A stretch of 64,000 bases of DNA from WLND01 sp040398845 (lineage in GTDB: Bacteria > Actinomycetota > Actinomycetes > S36-B12), in contig JBBATH010000010.1 of the NCBI GenBank assembly GCA_040398845.1, positions 67,089 to 131,088 of the forward strand, given 5' to 3'. Both the position numbers and the translations under genes were made by a program. The notes beneath the pieces are model-generated. The model was not told where the DNA came from, searched no databases, and worked only from the letters and a program-made list of their open reading frames with translations. This document shows, piece after piece, positions 51,004 through 59,651 of the stretch. Positions within the stretch are counted from its first letter, which is position 1. Every line of letters starts with the position of its first letter.

Positions 51004-51360
51004 CTAGCCGAAGAAGACTTTGGCCTTCGCGGAGTACAGCAGGATCAGAACGATGAGGCCGACGAGGATCTGGACGAGGCCGCCGTTCAAGAAGTTGAAG
51101 ACGCCCACGATGATGTTGATGACGCTGATGATCGCCACGATCAGGCGCGAGCCGCCGTTGCCATCGAAGATTCCCTTGGCGACCGCGATGTAGATGAGTC
51201 CGAGGACGCCGGATACGAGGGAGGCGATGATGGCCGACGTGAACCCGTCGCCGATCCCAAGCAGCGCGACGACCGCCGCGATGAGGGCGAGAATGCCTTC
51301 GATGATGATGATGATGCCAACGAGCGTGACGCCGAACGGACGTGCACCGATGCCTGCCAT
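51004..51360 (-). CDS. Small four-helix membrane protein
   Basis: 118 residues and almost entirely hydrophobic: GVTLVGIIIIIEGILALIAAVVALL, two middle helices and LVQILVGLIVLILLYSAKAK. Similar DUF7144-like or SPW-type proteins are common in actinobacteria, but I cannot assign one. ATG 51360 with GGAGGAACC upstream. Convergent with the PIN gene. Confidence 0.7.
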   Translation of the reverse strand: MAGIGARPFGVTLVGIIIIIEGILALIAAVVALLGIGDGFTSAIIASLVSGVLGLIYIAVAKGIFDGNGGSRLIVAIISVINIIVGVFNFLNGGLVQILVGLIVLILLYSAKAKVFFG

Positions 51361-51474
51361 GGTTCCTCCGGAAAACGATCCCGCGGCCCTTTGCTGCAGG
51401 ATTACAGTGTGACTTTAGAGGAAGCCACCTCTGGTTACGGTCCAATTGCGAAAGCGGCGCAGCGCGCCGCGATT

Positions 51475-51502
51475 TTGGTCATTGAAGCAAGGGGCGTACG
51501 AT
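51475..51502 (+). promoter_or_regulatory. Likely ssrA promoter
   Basis: TTGGTC (51475-51480) and TACGAT (51497-51502) are separated by 16 bases, a sigma-70-type pair. The mature tmRNA 5' end is 29 bases after the -10, leaving a short leader for RNase P to remove. Inferred. Confidence 0.45.
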
Positions 51503-51531
51503 CACATGAGTTTGTCATTGAAAACTCAATA

Positions 51532-51897
51532 GGGGGTGAACGGTTTCGACGGACAGATGGTTTGACCGGAGAAGCGTGTCGAGAATCAAGGTGATCTCGT
51601 TAAGAATCCTTGACAAAAAATAACTGCCAAAAATACGCAGTCCGCTGAGTCCTACGCCCTCGCGGCGTAGTACATAGATCAGCCGTCAGCCCAATGCGTC
51701 CCCGAATTGGGGTCTGACGTCGCTAGGGGACTCACCAAGCGCTCCGGTCACGGGAGCGGGCGGAAAGCTAAACAGTGACTGGGCCGCCCGGTGCAGTGCC
51801 GCACGAAGCACCGGGGCCGAGAAGCGATAGCGCGGCTACACACGTAGAAGAACGGAAGGATCCTGCACGGACCCGGGTTCGATTCCCGGCACCTCCA
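51532..51897 (+). ncRNA. ssrA: Transfer-messenger RNA
   Basis: Rescues stalled ribosomes with SmpB. The 5' GGGGGTGAACGGTTTCGAC is the tRNA-like start, and its GGGGGTG pairs with CACCTCC at 51890-51896. The T arm GGGTTCGATTCCC lies just before. The tag frame starts at GCC 51626 and stops at TAG 51668-51670, encoding AKNTQSAESYALAA. Pseudoknot-rich sequence fills the middle. After discriminator A51897 comes CAT, so the CCA end is not encoded. A recombinase-carrying element begins directly after it. Confidence 0.95.
51870..51897 (+). other. Putative attachment site in the tmRNA 3' end
   Basis: The T arm and acceptor end of ssrA, ending 112 bases before the first recombinase gene. The 3' end of ssrA is a well-known docking site for integrative elements. 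The junction is consistent with a rebuilt ssrA end after integration. No second copy was seen in the window, so the core length cannot be set. Confidence 0.45.
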
Positions 51898-52009
51898 CAT
51901 GTCAGACAGTAGGAGTGTCTTCTGACTCTTACTAGTAAATGTGCTGTCGGACCCTTGCCGAAGTGTCTTCCTCGCTCGCCCCAACTGGGGCCTGACGGAA
52001 GGCGTCGCG

Positions 52010-53482
52010 GTGAGGGTCCACAGCATTGACCGCCGGAAACTGGCTGGCGACCCACTCCCGTTCCCCACCGGGGAGTTCCACGACCCCGCCGAGACCGTAG
52101 CCGTCTTCGACCGCTTAGGACTGCCTGACGGATTCCCTTTCGTCCTCGACGATGACGGCCGAGCCGATGGCTGCCACTTCCTCAACCAGTACCTCCTCGA
52201 CGCCTGGGATCAGCGTGCCTTCGCGCTGGACAGCGTCCGTCGGTTTCACATCTATAACCTTGGCGGCTTCCTTCGGTCCCTGCGCGCTGCCCGCGCCGAC
52301 GCGCACGCCGCCAATGCAGGTGTCTCGACCGAGCAGTGGCTTGCCGAGAACGGCGAGCCAAAGGTCGACCTGACCGACGCGACCCGCTACGACCTCGTCG
52401 CCTACCGCGACGCCCGTGCGTTGCTGCTCGAACCCAGCAGCCTGCGCACCGAGATGGGCTGTATCAGCGCGTTCTACCGCTATGCCCACCAGAGGGGGTG
52501 GATCGCTACCGACCCGGTTCCCCGCTGGGGCGAGGCGAACCGCAACACCCTGCTCCCAAGGACGCGGAGAGCGCGCGTGGAGAAGTTCCTCTCCGAGGCC
52601 CAGACCCGCCACTTCCTCGAGGCCGGTCTCCGCGGGGACGGTCCTGTCACTGACGGCGCACCAGCCTTCCCGGAACGGGACTACGTGTTCGGCCTCCTCC
52701 TCGCCACCACCGGACTTCGTCGCGAGGAGGCGGGACTGCTCCTCGACGGAGAGATCCCGACCCTGCCACTAATGCCGCCTTCGGGCGTGGACCGGTTCGT
52801 TCGCAGAGGTAAGGGCGGGGTGAGCAGATCGGTCTACGTCACCACCGAACTCGTCAGCGCGCTGACCCTCTACCGCAACGTCGAGCGGCGAGCCATCATC
52901 GAGGCTGCTCAGCCCCGACTGCGACGGATGCGCCGCGAAGGCCAGCTGTTCGTCGTCGACGACGTCACCGTTCGCAATGGGGCGCTGATGCTCAGGCGGG
53001 TCAAGGCCAACATCATCGCGGAACGACTGCCCGACGAGGACCGCGCCCGCGCTGTACACGTGCTTCCCGACGGCCGCATCGAGCCACTTGGGCTGTTCCT
53101 CGCGCGAGGCGGACTCCCGCCCGCGATCGCCTACTGGAACGAAATCTTTGCGGACGCCCGAGACCGCGTCGACGCCTACGGATCCGCGGACCGGCCGCCT
53201 GCTCACATCACGGTCGCACCGCACACGATGCGTCACACCTTCGCCGTCCGGATGCTCGCCGCCCTCATGCGCGAAGGAGAGGACCGAGCAAACGACCCCT
53301 ACTTCCTCCTTGTCAACCCGCTCCTGACCGTGCAGCAGTTGCTCGGACACGCCAGCGTCGAGACGACTCAGCAGTACCTCTTCGCTGCCGAGAACTGGCA
53401 CGAGGAACTGCCCACCACGCTGCGGCGCGCGGCCGCCGAACTCGTCACCGCATCCCGTCCCACCGAAGGGGTCGACGCATGA
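52010..53482 (+). CDS. Tyrosine recombinase, first of the trio
   Basis: 490 residues from GTG 52010 (the frame opens at 51941; GGAAGG lies 12 bases before the GTG). The catalytic set is complete: LATTGLRREEAG (Arg I), APHTMRHTFAVRML (His-x-x-Arg), LLGHASVETTQQYLF (His/Tyr). A SAM-like N-terminal core-binding region precedes it (about 60-180). It would catalyse insertion and excision of the element. ATGA overlap with the second gene. Confidence 0.88.
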   Translation: MRVHSIDRRKLAGDPLPFPTGEFHDPAETVAVFDRLGLPDGFPFVLDDDGRADGCHFLNQYLLDAWDQRAFALDSVRRFHIYNLGGFLRSLRAARADAHAANAGVSTEQWLAENGEPKVDLTDATRYDLVAYRDARALLLEPSSLRTEMGCISAFYRYAHQRGWIATDPVPRWGEANRNTLLPRTRRARVEKFLSEAQTRHFLEAGLRGDGPVTDGAPAFPERDYVFGLLLATTGLRREEAGLLLDGEIPTLPLMPPSGVDRFVRRGKGGVSRSVYVTTELVSALTLYRNVERRAIIEAAQPRLRRMRREGQLFVVDDVTVRNGALMLRRVKANIIAERLPDEDRARAVHVLPDGRIEPLGLFLARGGLPPAIAYWNEIFADARDRVDAYGSADRPPAHITVAPHTMRHTFAVRMLAALMREGEDRANDPYFLLVNPLLTVQQLLGHASVETTQQYLFAAENWHEELPTTLRRAAAELVTASRPTEGVDA

Positions 53483-55176
53483 CCAAGGGTTCTTACACGA
53501 CGACGCGGATCAAGGTCTCGCCCCCGCCTCTCACCGGCCTTCACCTCAACCCTCGGATCTTCGAGTACGAGGGACTCTATGGGGTCACCCTTCGTGTAAC
53601 ACTTGAGCCGTTGGCGTTCCCCATCCCGATCGTGGCGGCGGAACTCGCGGACAAGTGGCTCGAGGTGTCAGCCGAGACACCTAGCGCAGGTTCGACTCTC
53701 GGCGTTGCGGTTGAACGGTTTCTGGATGATGTCGGGGGGCAACTCCGGGCGGTCCGCAAGGTCGGCGACATGCGACTGTCAGACATCAGACGCCGATACA
53801 TAGATGCGTGGGAGATGCGACTGCTCACCCAGCACCGTGCCAGTGGAACCGACACGCACTACAAATACGCCGTTCACATGTTCGCCCTGTTGCGCCGGAT
53901 CGAGTCTGACGCTCCGGGGTCCCTGCACCCAGAGGTAGTCGACCGTCTCGAGCAGGACTCGCGTCTCGAGCACGTCCGCAACCCGGGGCTGGAACCGTTC
54001 ACCATCAACGAGACGAAACGGCTACGCGCGGCCGCTCACCGCATGGTCTTCCGTGCCTTGCAGTCAACGCCGGCCCAGTTGGCGAACCGAAACGTCCTGG
54101 TGGCGCTGAATGTGCTGCTTGCGCTCCCTACCGGAGAGCCCCCCGAGGTCATCCGTGGAATGTCGGTTGACCACCTTCAGGTCACGGCGTCCTCGGCGTA
54201 TGACGAGGCGACCGCGCGGATGACGCCGCGTGACCGGATGACCTGGCTGGCGCAGCAGGACGGGATCGAGGCGTTCGCCGTGACGTTCGTGAAGAACCGT
54301 GCCGGGGGCGAGGAGCGGCGCGAGGTCTACACAAGAACGAGTAGGGCAGCGTATGCGGCCTTGCTAGCACTTCTCGTCCTGACCGCGGAAGATGGGCGCG
54401 GCTCCACGGAGGAGAGCCTGTGGCTAACACGCCGACCGTCAGGTGTTCTCGGCCAGCCACGCTGGAACGATAGGAGGTGGTCCCTGAAGCGCTGGATCGA
54501 GAGCCAGGGCATCGAGGTCGAGGGGCCCCTCGTGTGGAGCAGGTTCCGCAAGGTGGTGGTCGCGCGGGAGGCGGTGCGCGATGGTGGCCTGTACCTGCGC
54601 AGAGAGCGCCGACACACCTCAGGGGTGTTCTTCAAGCACTACTCACAGAGCGCAGTCATCGAGGCGCGTGGCGGCGCACTGTTGGTCCAGGGGATTCAGG
54701 GCTACTTCGACGCAGCCGTTCATGGCGCGGTCGTCGTGACACCCGAGGCTGAGCAACTCCTCCTCGACGGGCAGGAGTGCGACGCGCTCTCCGTCGACAT
54801 GGCCGCCAGCCTGCTCAGTGGCGATCTTGACGGGCCACACACAGCATGTCGCAATCTCGAGGACAGTCCGTTCGAGCCCGCAGGCGAGACCTGTGGCCAG
54901 GCGACGACCGGGAAGTGCTTCGGCTGCTCCAACGCGCTCATCACACAGAGCCACCTCCCGGCCGCCATCTTGATCCGTGACCTCAGCGACCCACGACGTG
55001 CCGCCGATCCCGCCGCATGGCTGGCGACGTGGAAGGACATCCACGAGTTCGTGACAGCGATCGTGCTGCCCGCGTTCTCCGAGGAGCAGGTCGCGGTAGC
55101 GTCCGAACTCGTGGCATCAGTGCCCGTCGACCTCGGCGTGGCCAACGACATGAGAGGAGCGAACCAAGATGTCTAA
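53479..55176 (+). CDS. Second recombinase-like protein of the trio, catalytically altered
   Basis: 565 residues. The region LNVLLALPTGEPPEVIRGMSVDHLQ aligns in layout with Arg box I but lacks the Arg; WSRFRKVVVAREA stands where HxxR is expected; HTSGVFFKHYSQS resembles the Tyr segment. The C-terminal part has CRNLEDSPF, then C, then KCFGCSNALIT: a Cys cluster typical of the second and third proteins of Tn554-like recombinase sets. It may act with the first protein rather than cut DNA itself. Overlaps both neighbours. Confidence 0.7.
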   Translation: MTKGSYTTTRIKVSPPPLTGLHLNPRIFEYEGLYGVTLRVTLEPLAFPIPIVAAELADKWLEVSAETPSAGSTLGVAVERFLDDVGGQLRAVRKVGDMRLSDIRRRYIDAWEMRLLTQHRASGTDTHYKYAVHMFALLRRIESDAPGSLHPEVVDRLEQDSRLEHVRNPGLEPFTINETKRLRAAAHRMVFRALQSTPAQLANRNVLVALNVLLALPTGEPPEVIRGMSVDHLQVTASSAYDEATARMTPRDRMTWLAQQDGIEAFAVTFVKNRAGGEERREVYTRTSRAAYAALLALLVLTAEDGRGSTEESLWLTRRPSGVLGQPRWNDRRWSLKRWIESQGIEVEGPLVWSRFRKVVVAREAVRDGGLYLRRERRHTSGVFFKHYSQSAVIEARGGALLVQGIQGYFDAAVHGAVVVTPEAEQLLLDGQECDALSVDMAASLLSGDLDGPHTACRNLEDSPFEPAGETCGQATTGKCFGCSNALITQSHLPAAILIRDLSDPRRAADPAAWLATWKDIHEFVTAIVLPAFSEEQVAVASELVASVPVDLGVANDMRGANQDV

Positions 55177-57225
55177 CCCCCGAAGGTCAACCGCCAAGCG
55201 CCCTGCAGGAATCCTCCGCGCCAACGAACTGGTCTACCCCATCGACGGCGTCGGTCCGCACTACGGTGACGGGGCCTGGGACTTCACGGCATTAATCGCG
55301 CGGGAAAGCACGCCCGAAAGAATGATCCACTTCGAGTCAGTTCCGGAGGGATACCGGCAACGATCCGCGACACCCTCGTGTGCCTCGCGCAACCCACACA
55401 CCCTCGACTCGTCGCGGCCGGTGTCGTCCGAAGGAGGCCGCCCGCACCACCGGTCACGCTCATCACAACCTTCATTCAGCTGCGAGTCATCGCCTGGTGG
55501 GGACACTGGCGAGGTCTCTCCACGTTCGGCGACTGGACCCAGGAACACGCGGTCGCGTTCCTCGATGCCCTTCGCTCAGGGAAGCACCGCGAAGGCGGCA
55601 CCACGGTTGGGGGATCGACGATTCGAGGCTACGTGGATAAGTTGAAACTGCTTCGCGAAGTGTCCCCGGCCCTCGGATCGGCGGGACTTACCTTCCAGCC
55701 ATGGGGAGCCCAATGCGCTATGTCCGTCGCCGAACACGTGAATGCACCGGAGAACATAACTGAGCCTATGCCGTGGGAGACCTGGGCGCCGCTGATAAAG
55801 GCGTCGTGGGCCATCGTGGACAAGTTCTCGGTCGACATTTTGGAATCGCGTCGAGTGGCATCTCGTCTCCCCTTGGAGCCACGGGGGCCCGCCGGGACCA
55901 GAGCCTGGGCGCTCCTGGAGAACTGGGCAAATGCCGGTGGACGAGTGCCGCTACACACTGGTGAAGGCCACGGATCCTCCGCTCAGCGAGGCCTCGCTAA
56001 CAACCGCCTCCTCTTCCGGATGCTCGGGCTGAACAACTCGATTACAACGCCGGCGCACCACTCCTACCGACAGGAAGCCGTGGACCTCCTCGCCGAGATG
56101 GCTCAGGACCCGGCACGATCAGCCTTCGGCGGGCTCATGGAGCCTCGCGTGCAAGTGACGCACCCTGATGGCACGGTTACGCTGTGGATTGCTGAACTGG
56201 GTCTGGCTGAGCTGGTCCACTTGGAGAGCGTCCTGCGCGCGGCCTGCTAGGTGTTGATCGCAAGCCTGACGGGGATGCGGAACAGCGAGATCCAAAGCCT
56301 GACGCGCGAAACTGTGACGACGCGCGCAGGGCTCCCAGCCCTCTCCGGGCGTCAGTTCAAGGGAGTGAGCACACCCGTTGGTGTTGATAGGGGTTGGTGG
56401 GCCCCGGCGCCTATCTTCAGGGTCATCGAGGTACTAGCAGCGTTGTCCATTCACGACACCCACCTTTTGGCGCGCAGCACTGCCAAGGCTGTCGGCGCCT
56501 ATCATCCGGACAGAGACATCCCCCGACTCATCGCTTTCATCAATGATGAACCCGCCATGCGGGTCGGGCGAGGAGCGGGGCTCGGACTGGCCCGCATCCC
56601 CATCGACCCGAAAGCCAGCATCAATGCGACGTCCTTGCGCAGGTCGTTCAGCGTGTTTTCGAGCACTCATCCAGGAGCGGAACTCGGCTTGGGTATCCAA
56701 CTCGGTCACGCCGCATGGCGCATGACGACCGGTTACACCACCAACGACCAGCAGACGCTCGCAAAACTCATGGACGCTGACCGTGTCCACTTAATGCGGG
56801 CCCAAGCGTCTGCCCTCGTCGTGGGAACCGCCCCCATGGCCGGCCGGCCATCCAAGTCCGTGCTCGATCTTCGGGCACAAGTCGTGGCTGACCCCGGCCG
56901 CGCGGAACGCATCATCAACGTGATGGCGGAACGCCTCCACCTCGGCACCACCAACGACTGCATGTTCGATGCTGAGGTGGCCGCGTGCGGCCCGCAGGGC
57001 CCATTCCTCGGCGACCACATCTGTTCTGGGATCAACTGCGGCAACGCGCACTACCAGACGGACCACGCGCCAGCACTGCGAGTCGCCATCGACCGCATTG
57101 ACCGATTCCTGGAACGAGACCGAATGCACCCCTCGTTCATAGACCGGCTCAAAGCCGACCGCACCCGCCTCGCTGCCGTGCTCTCAGATCTCGACCAACT
57201 TGACGAAGGGACTGATCGCGCGTGA
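55169..57225 (+). pseudogene. Third tyrosine recombinase of the trio, frameshifted and with in-frame amber
   Basis: Begins MSNPRRSTAKRPAGILRANE in an ATGT overlap with gene two. The reading frame must shift by one base around 55350-55380 to continue as ATIRDTLVCLAQPTHPRLVA. It then runs to TAG at 56248-56250 and continues in the same frame: VLIASLTGMRNSEIQSL (Arg box), TSLRRSFSVF and GIQLGHAAWRMTTGYT (His/Tyr box), ending 57225. A Tyr or Trp codon at the TAG would restore it. The C-terminal Cys motif (CMFDAEVAACGPQ ... ICSGINCGNA) remains. Two lesions only, so a recent loss. Confidence 0.8.
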
Positions 57226-57659
57226 GTCGACCACTCCGTAAGCGTGTTTCTGACGAGGTAATGGAGAAAATCGTTGCAGCGATAACTGAGATCGGCGACG
57301 ACGACCAGGCTCCACGAACGAAGCGAGAGATCGAACGCCGTTCCGGCCTCGCCCATGACACCGTTGCTAGAGCCTTCCGGCAAGATGCCGGCGAGGACAA
57401 CACGTGGCAGATCACGGCCGCGCTCAACGCGCTGACCGGGTCTGCCACCAGGCAGCATGCCCCAGCGGTTCAGCGACGCCTTGACGCCGAACAGAAGGTC
57501 GCAGACCTACGCCAACGCCTCAGTGAGACCGAGCACATGCTCGACCGCTACGCGATGGCCCTGTACGCCTACCACCTCACCAGTGCGGCCGACATGTTCG
57601 AACCGGGTCCGGCAACAGACGTGGTCCCGATCGGCCGAAACCGGTCCCGAAGGCATTAG
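57222..57659 (+). CDS. TnpC/DUF6262-like accessory protein of the recombinase set
   Basis: 145 residues. The N-terminal half is an HTH (TKREIERRSGLAHDTVARAFRQ) and the second half is a coiled coil (RRLDAEQKVADLRQRLSETEHML). A small protein like this follows the recombinases in Tn554-type and related elements, where it sets insertion orientation or efficiency. GTGA overlap with the third recombinase, so it belongs to the same operon. Confidence 0.7.
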   Translation: MSRPLRKRVSDEVMEKIVAAITEIGDDDQAPRTKREIERRSGLAHDTVARAFRQDAGEDNTWQITAALNALTGSATRQHAPAVQRRLDAEQKVADLRQRLSETEHMLDRYAMALYAYHLTSAADMFEPGPATDVVPIGRNRSRRH

Positions 57660-57813
57660 CCCGAATGCACGTGCGCCGTGGGGCGCTGACGATTTGAGTG
57701 GAGGTGGGAGACCTTCGCCGCTGTCCCTGTCGTTGCAGGGCAGTGAAGTTGACGGGAGCCTGTTTCGGGAGTGGTTCAGACGCTTAACCAGCGTCAGTGA
57801 TCGCCCCTTTTGA

Positions 57814-57871
57814 TGCGGGATCCAGCGGGAGTGCCGCGGGCGTTCCTCATGGGAATCCGGCCGTGATGCTC
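57814..57871. repeat. Left arm of a diverged 58-bp inverted repeat
   Basis: Compared base by base, it matches the reverse complement of 61501-61558 at 42 of 58 positions with no gaps. Both copies, read in their matching orientation, encode RHSRWIP. The arms enclose about 3.7 kb, including the HTH pair and the IS1380-like remnant. Confidence 0.5.
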
Positions 57872-58100
57872 GTTCCAGCAGCGAGACCCGTACGTGGGCG
57901 ACACCCGTGACGACTCTCTGGTGCGTCGGTGACATTGGCCTGGGCGACCCAACGGTCCTCAGGTAGAGGGGGAGCCCACTCTCGCTATCCCGCGCCTGCT
58001 TCGACTGCAAGCGCGCCAAGATCATTCGACACAACGCCGCATTCATCTGTCTTGCCTGTCGCAAGACCGAGGTCCTCGACGCTATGGGCCGCGATGAGCC

Positions 58101-58178
58101 CTGGAAACTGCTTGCCCGTCGGCGCATCCCGACGACGGGCCCGTTTGAACTACCAGACAGCGACACGCAGGGAATTGG
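58101..58178. repeat. 78-bp direct repeat, copy 1
   Basis: Matches 58746-58822 with nine mismatches and one gap. Copy 1 is the end of the zinc-ribbon remnant. The pair brackets the 111-residue unknown gene on the minus strand. Confidence 0.8.
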
Positions 58179-58281
58179 CTTACGAGTCTGGTGAATTCGG
58201 CCGAGTTGCGCAGAACAGCGCGACAGTCCACGACTCGGGCGGAGCGCAAACGCCGTCTCCTCGAGAGTCGCCCTAGTGGGA

Positions 58282-58617
58282 TCAGGAATTGAGCCTTCCG
58301 CAGTGCATGCACTTGAATGCGGCCGCCCCACTCGACTCTGACTGCCCTCGAAGTTCGAGCGCCCGCTCGGCGTCTTGCTCTGAGCTGTTCGCATAGATGT
58401 CGAGCACTTCGTGAGTTTGGCGCGCCCAGTTCTCCTCGAGTAGTAGATCGGGCGCACCAGAGGCTTTAGTTCCGGCGCAGCCATCCCGAAGCGGCATCCC
58501 GAGATGCCCGAACTGGAGCGCAAAATTGACGTCCCAGTTGGGCGTGTTAACGAGGCCCGCATAGGTAACGTCTTGCTCTTTGAATGACCTTCCGAAGATC
58601 TTGTCATAAAGACCCAT
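58282..58617 (-). CDS. Unknown small protein with C-terminal CxxC
   Basis: 111 residues: MGLYDKIFGRSFKEQDVTYA to AAAFKCMHCGRLNS. The last residues look like half of a zinc ribbon, as if truncated. No family recognised. ATG 58617 is preceded by AGGGAG; ATG 58680 gives a longer N terminus (MSTNNSSSILEPFGG) without a ribosome site. It lies between the two 78-bp repeats, so it may be inserted cargo. Confidence 0.5.
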   Translation of the reverse strand: MGLYDKIFGRSFKEQDVTYAGLVNTPNWDVNFALQFGHLGMPLRDGCAGTKASGAPDLLLEENWARQTHEVLDIYANSSEQDAERALELRGQSESSGAAAFKCMHCGRLNS

Positions 58618-58745
58618 GGCACTCCCTGACCCGAATCCACCGAAGGGTTCGAGAATTGATGATGAGTTATTAGTAGACACAGTTCTGCGAATGCTGGGGA
58701 AGGGTCCCTTGGGGTTGGCTCGGCGTTGCGCTGGACCTGCAGTGG

Positions 58746-58822
58746 CTGGAAACTGCCTGCCCGCCAGCGCATCCTGACGACGTGCCTGTTCGAACTACCG
58801 ACAGCGTCACGCAGGTAATTGG
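58746..58822. repeat. 78-bp direct repeat, copy 2
   Basis: Same orientation as 58101-58178, one base shorter, about 87 percent identical by hand count. Sits between the starts of the two minus-strand unknown genes. Confidence 0.8.
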
Positions 58823-58843
58823 ACGACCCGATGGGCCGGGCTG

Positions 58844-59200
58844 CTACCCGGCGTCGGCCAACGACTCCTGACAAATTTCGTCCGGACTGCACGTGTCCGG
58901 CTGAGACGGACGGCTTTTGACTACGTGGGTGATGGACGCGGCGAGCAACTGCACGGCCCAGAGTTGGGTTGCTGGATCTGCCTTTCCAATCCAGCGGGCG
59001 AGCTCGGTCACAAGCTGATCGATCCAGGCGTCTAGCTCGATGGCTGCTGCTTCGTCGCCCTCAAGGCTGGAGAGTACGTGCTCGAGGGCGACCACGCATT
59101 CGAAGACCTCACCAGGGACGAAGGATTCCTGGCGAAGGACGTCGACCAGCCAATCCAATAGGGCGACGGCCAACGCTGGACTGTTCGGTTTGGGATGCAT
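58844..59200 (-). CDS. Unknown helical protein, divergent partner of an HTH regulator
   Basis: 118 residues, acidic and helical (LLDWLVDVLRQESFVPGEVF, LDAWIDQLVTELARWIG, LWAVQLLAASITHVV). No family recognised. TACAAT ends six bases before the ATG (leaderless). It shares a nested palindromic operator with the HTH gene 60 bp away, so the two are probably controlled together. Confidence 0.65.
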   Translation of the reverse strand: MHPKPNSPALAVALLDWLVDVLRQESFVPGEVFECVVALEHVLSSLEGDEAAAIELDAWIDQLVTELARWIGKADPATQLWAVQLLAASITHVVKSRPSQPDTCSPDEICQESLADAG

Positions 59201-59208
59201 GAGGAGAT

Positions 59209-59251
59209 TGTAGGAACACGGCTACATACTTCGTGTAGAAACGTTCCTACA
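59209..59251. promoter_or_regulatory. Nested palindromic operator covering both divergent -10 elements
   Basis: Outer arms TGTAGGAAC (59209-59217) and GTTCCTACA (59243-59251) and inner arms CTACA (59222-59226) and TGTAG (59234-59238) share one centre near 59230. The outer left arm contains the minus-strand TACAAT -10 region (59212-59207) and the outer right arm runs into the plus-strand TACATT (59248-59253). A dimer or tetramer bound here would cover both leaderless promoters. Confidence 0.7.
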
Positions 59252-59260
59252 TTCATGTGA

Positions 59261-59509
59261 GTGTCATACAAGCCCACCCAAGCGGCAATCGCAGGTCGTG
59301 CTCACCTCGGTGCCCGGATTCGCGCCAAGCGGGAGGCCAGGGGCCTGAGTCAAGAGCAGCTCGCCCTGACCGCCGGCTTCGACCGCTCTTTCCTTTCTGA
59401 CCTTGAATCGGGTCGGCACTCATGCATGGTCGACCGCGTGTTCGATCTCGCTGAGGCACTCGGAGTGGATGCATCGTCGTTGCTCGACGGATCCCTCCCG
59501 CCGGATTGA
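59261..59509 (+). CDS. XRE-family HTH regulator
   Basis: 82 residues, essentially one HTH_3 domain: RIRAKREARGLSQEQLALTAGFDRSFLSDLESGRHSCMVDRVFDLAEALGVDASSLL. GTG 59261 lies seven bases after TACATT (leaderless). Very likely binds the nested palindrome 59209-59251 and controls itself and the divergent gene. Resembles C-proteins of restriction-modification loci in size and domain, but no restriction or methylase gene is visible. Confidence 0.85.
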   Translation: MSYKPTQAAIAGRAHLGARIRAKREARGLSQEQLALTAGFDRSFLSDLESGRHSCMVDRVFDLAEALGVDASSLLDGSLPPD

Positions 59510-59651
59510 AATACGGGAGTCTGTTCATTTGCAACGACTTTCCGCTCACATTGCAATTGCCAGTCACGGCTCATGCAGATCGACGCGAGGCAGAGCACTC
59601 GATGTGCGAAGTTTGCTGGCGATGAGCCAGAACGCCGACTAGCCTTCGGTG

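Larger units (their letters stand above)
57660..58281. other. Decayed region with zinc-ribbon remnant
   Basis: About 620 bases without an intact gene. One frame (about 57970-58193) reads RACFDCKRAKIIRHNAAFIC and LACRKTEVLDAMGRDEPWKL, two CxxC pairs of a zinc ribbon, but has no start codon. The tail of this remnant (58101-58178) is repeated at 58746-58822. A diverged inverted repeat arm is at 57814-57871. Confidence 0.5.

Noticed and set aside
57507..58892. 461-codon minus-strand frame across the decayed region
   Set aside because: Low-complexity Arg/Ser/Pro composition, overlaps the TnpC-like gene and a zinc-ribbon remnant, and no motif is visible.
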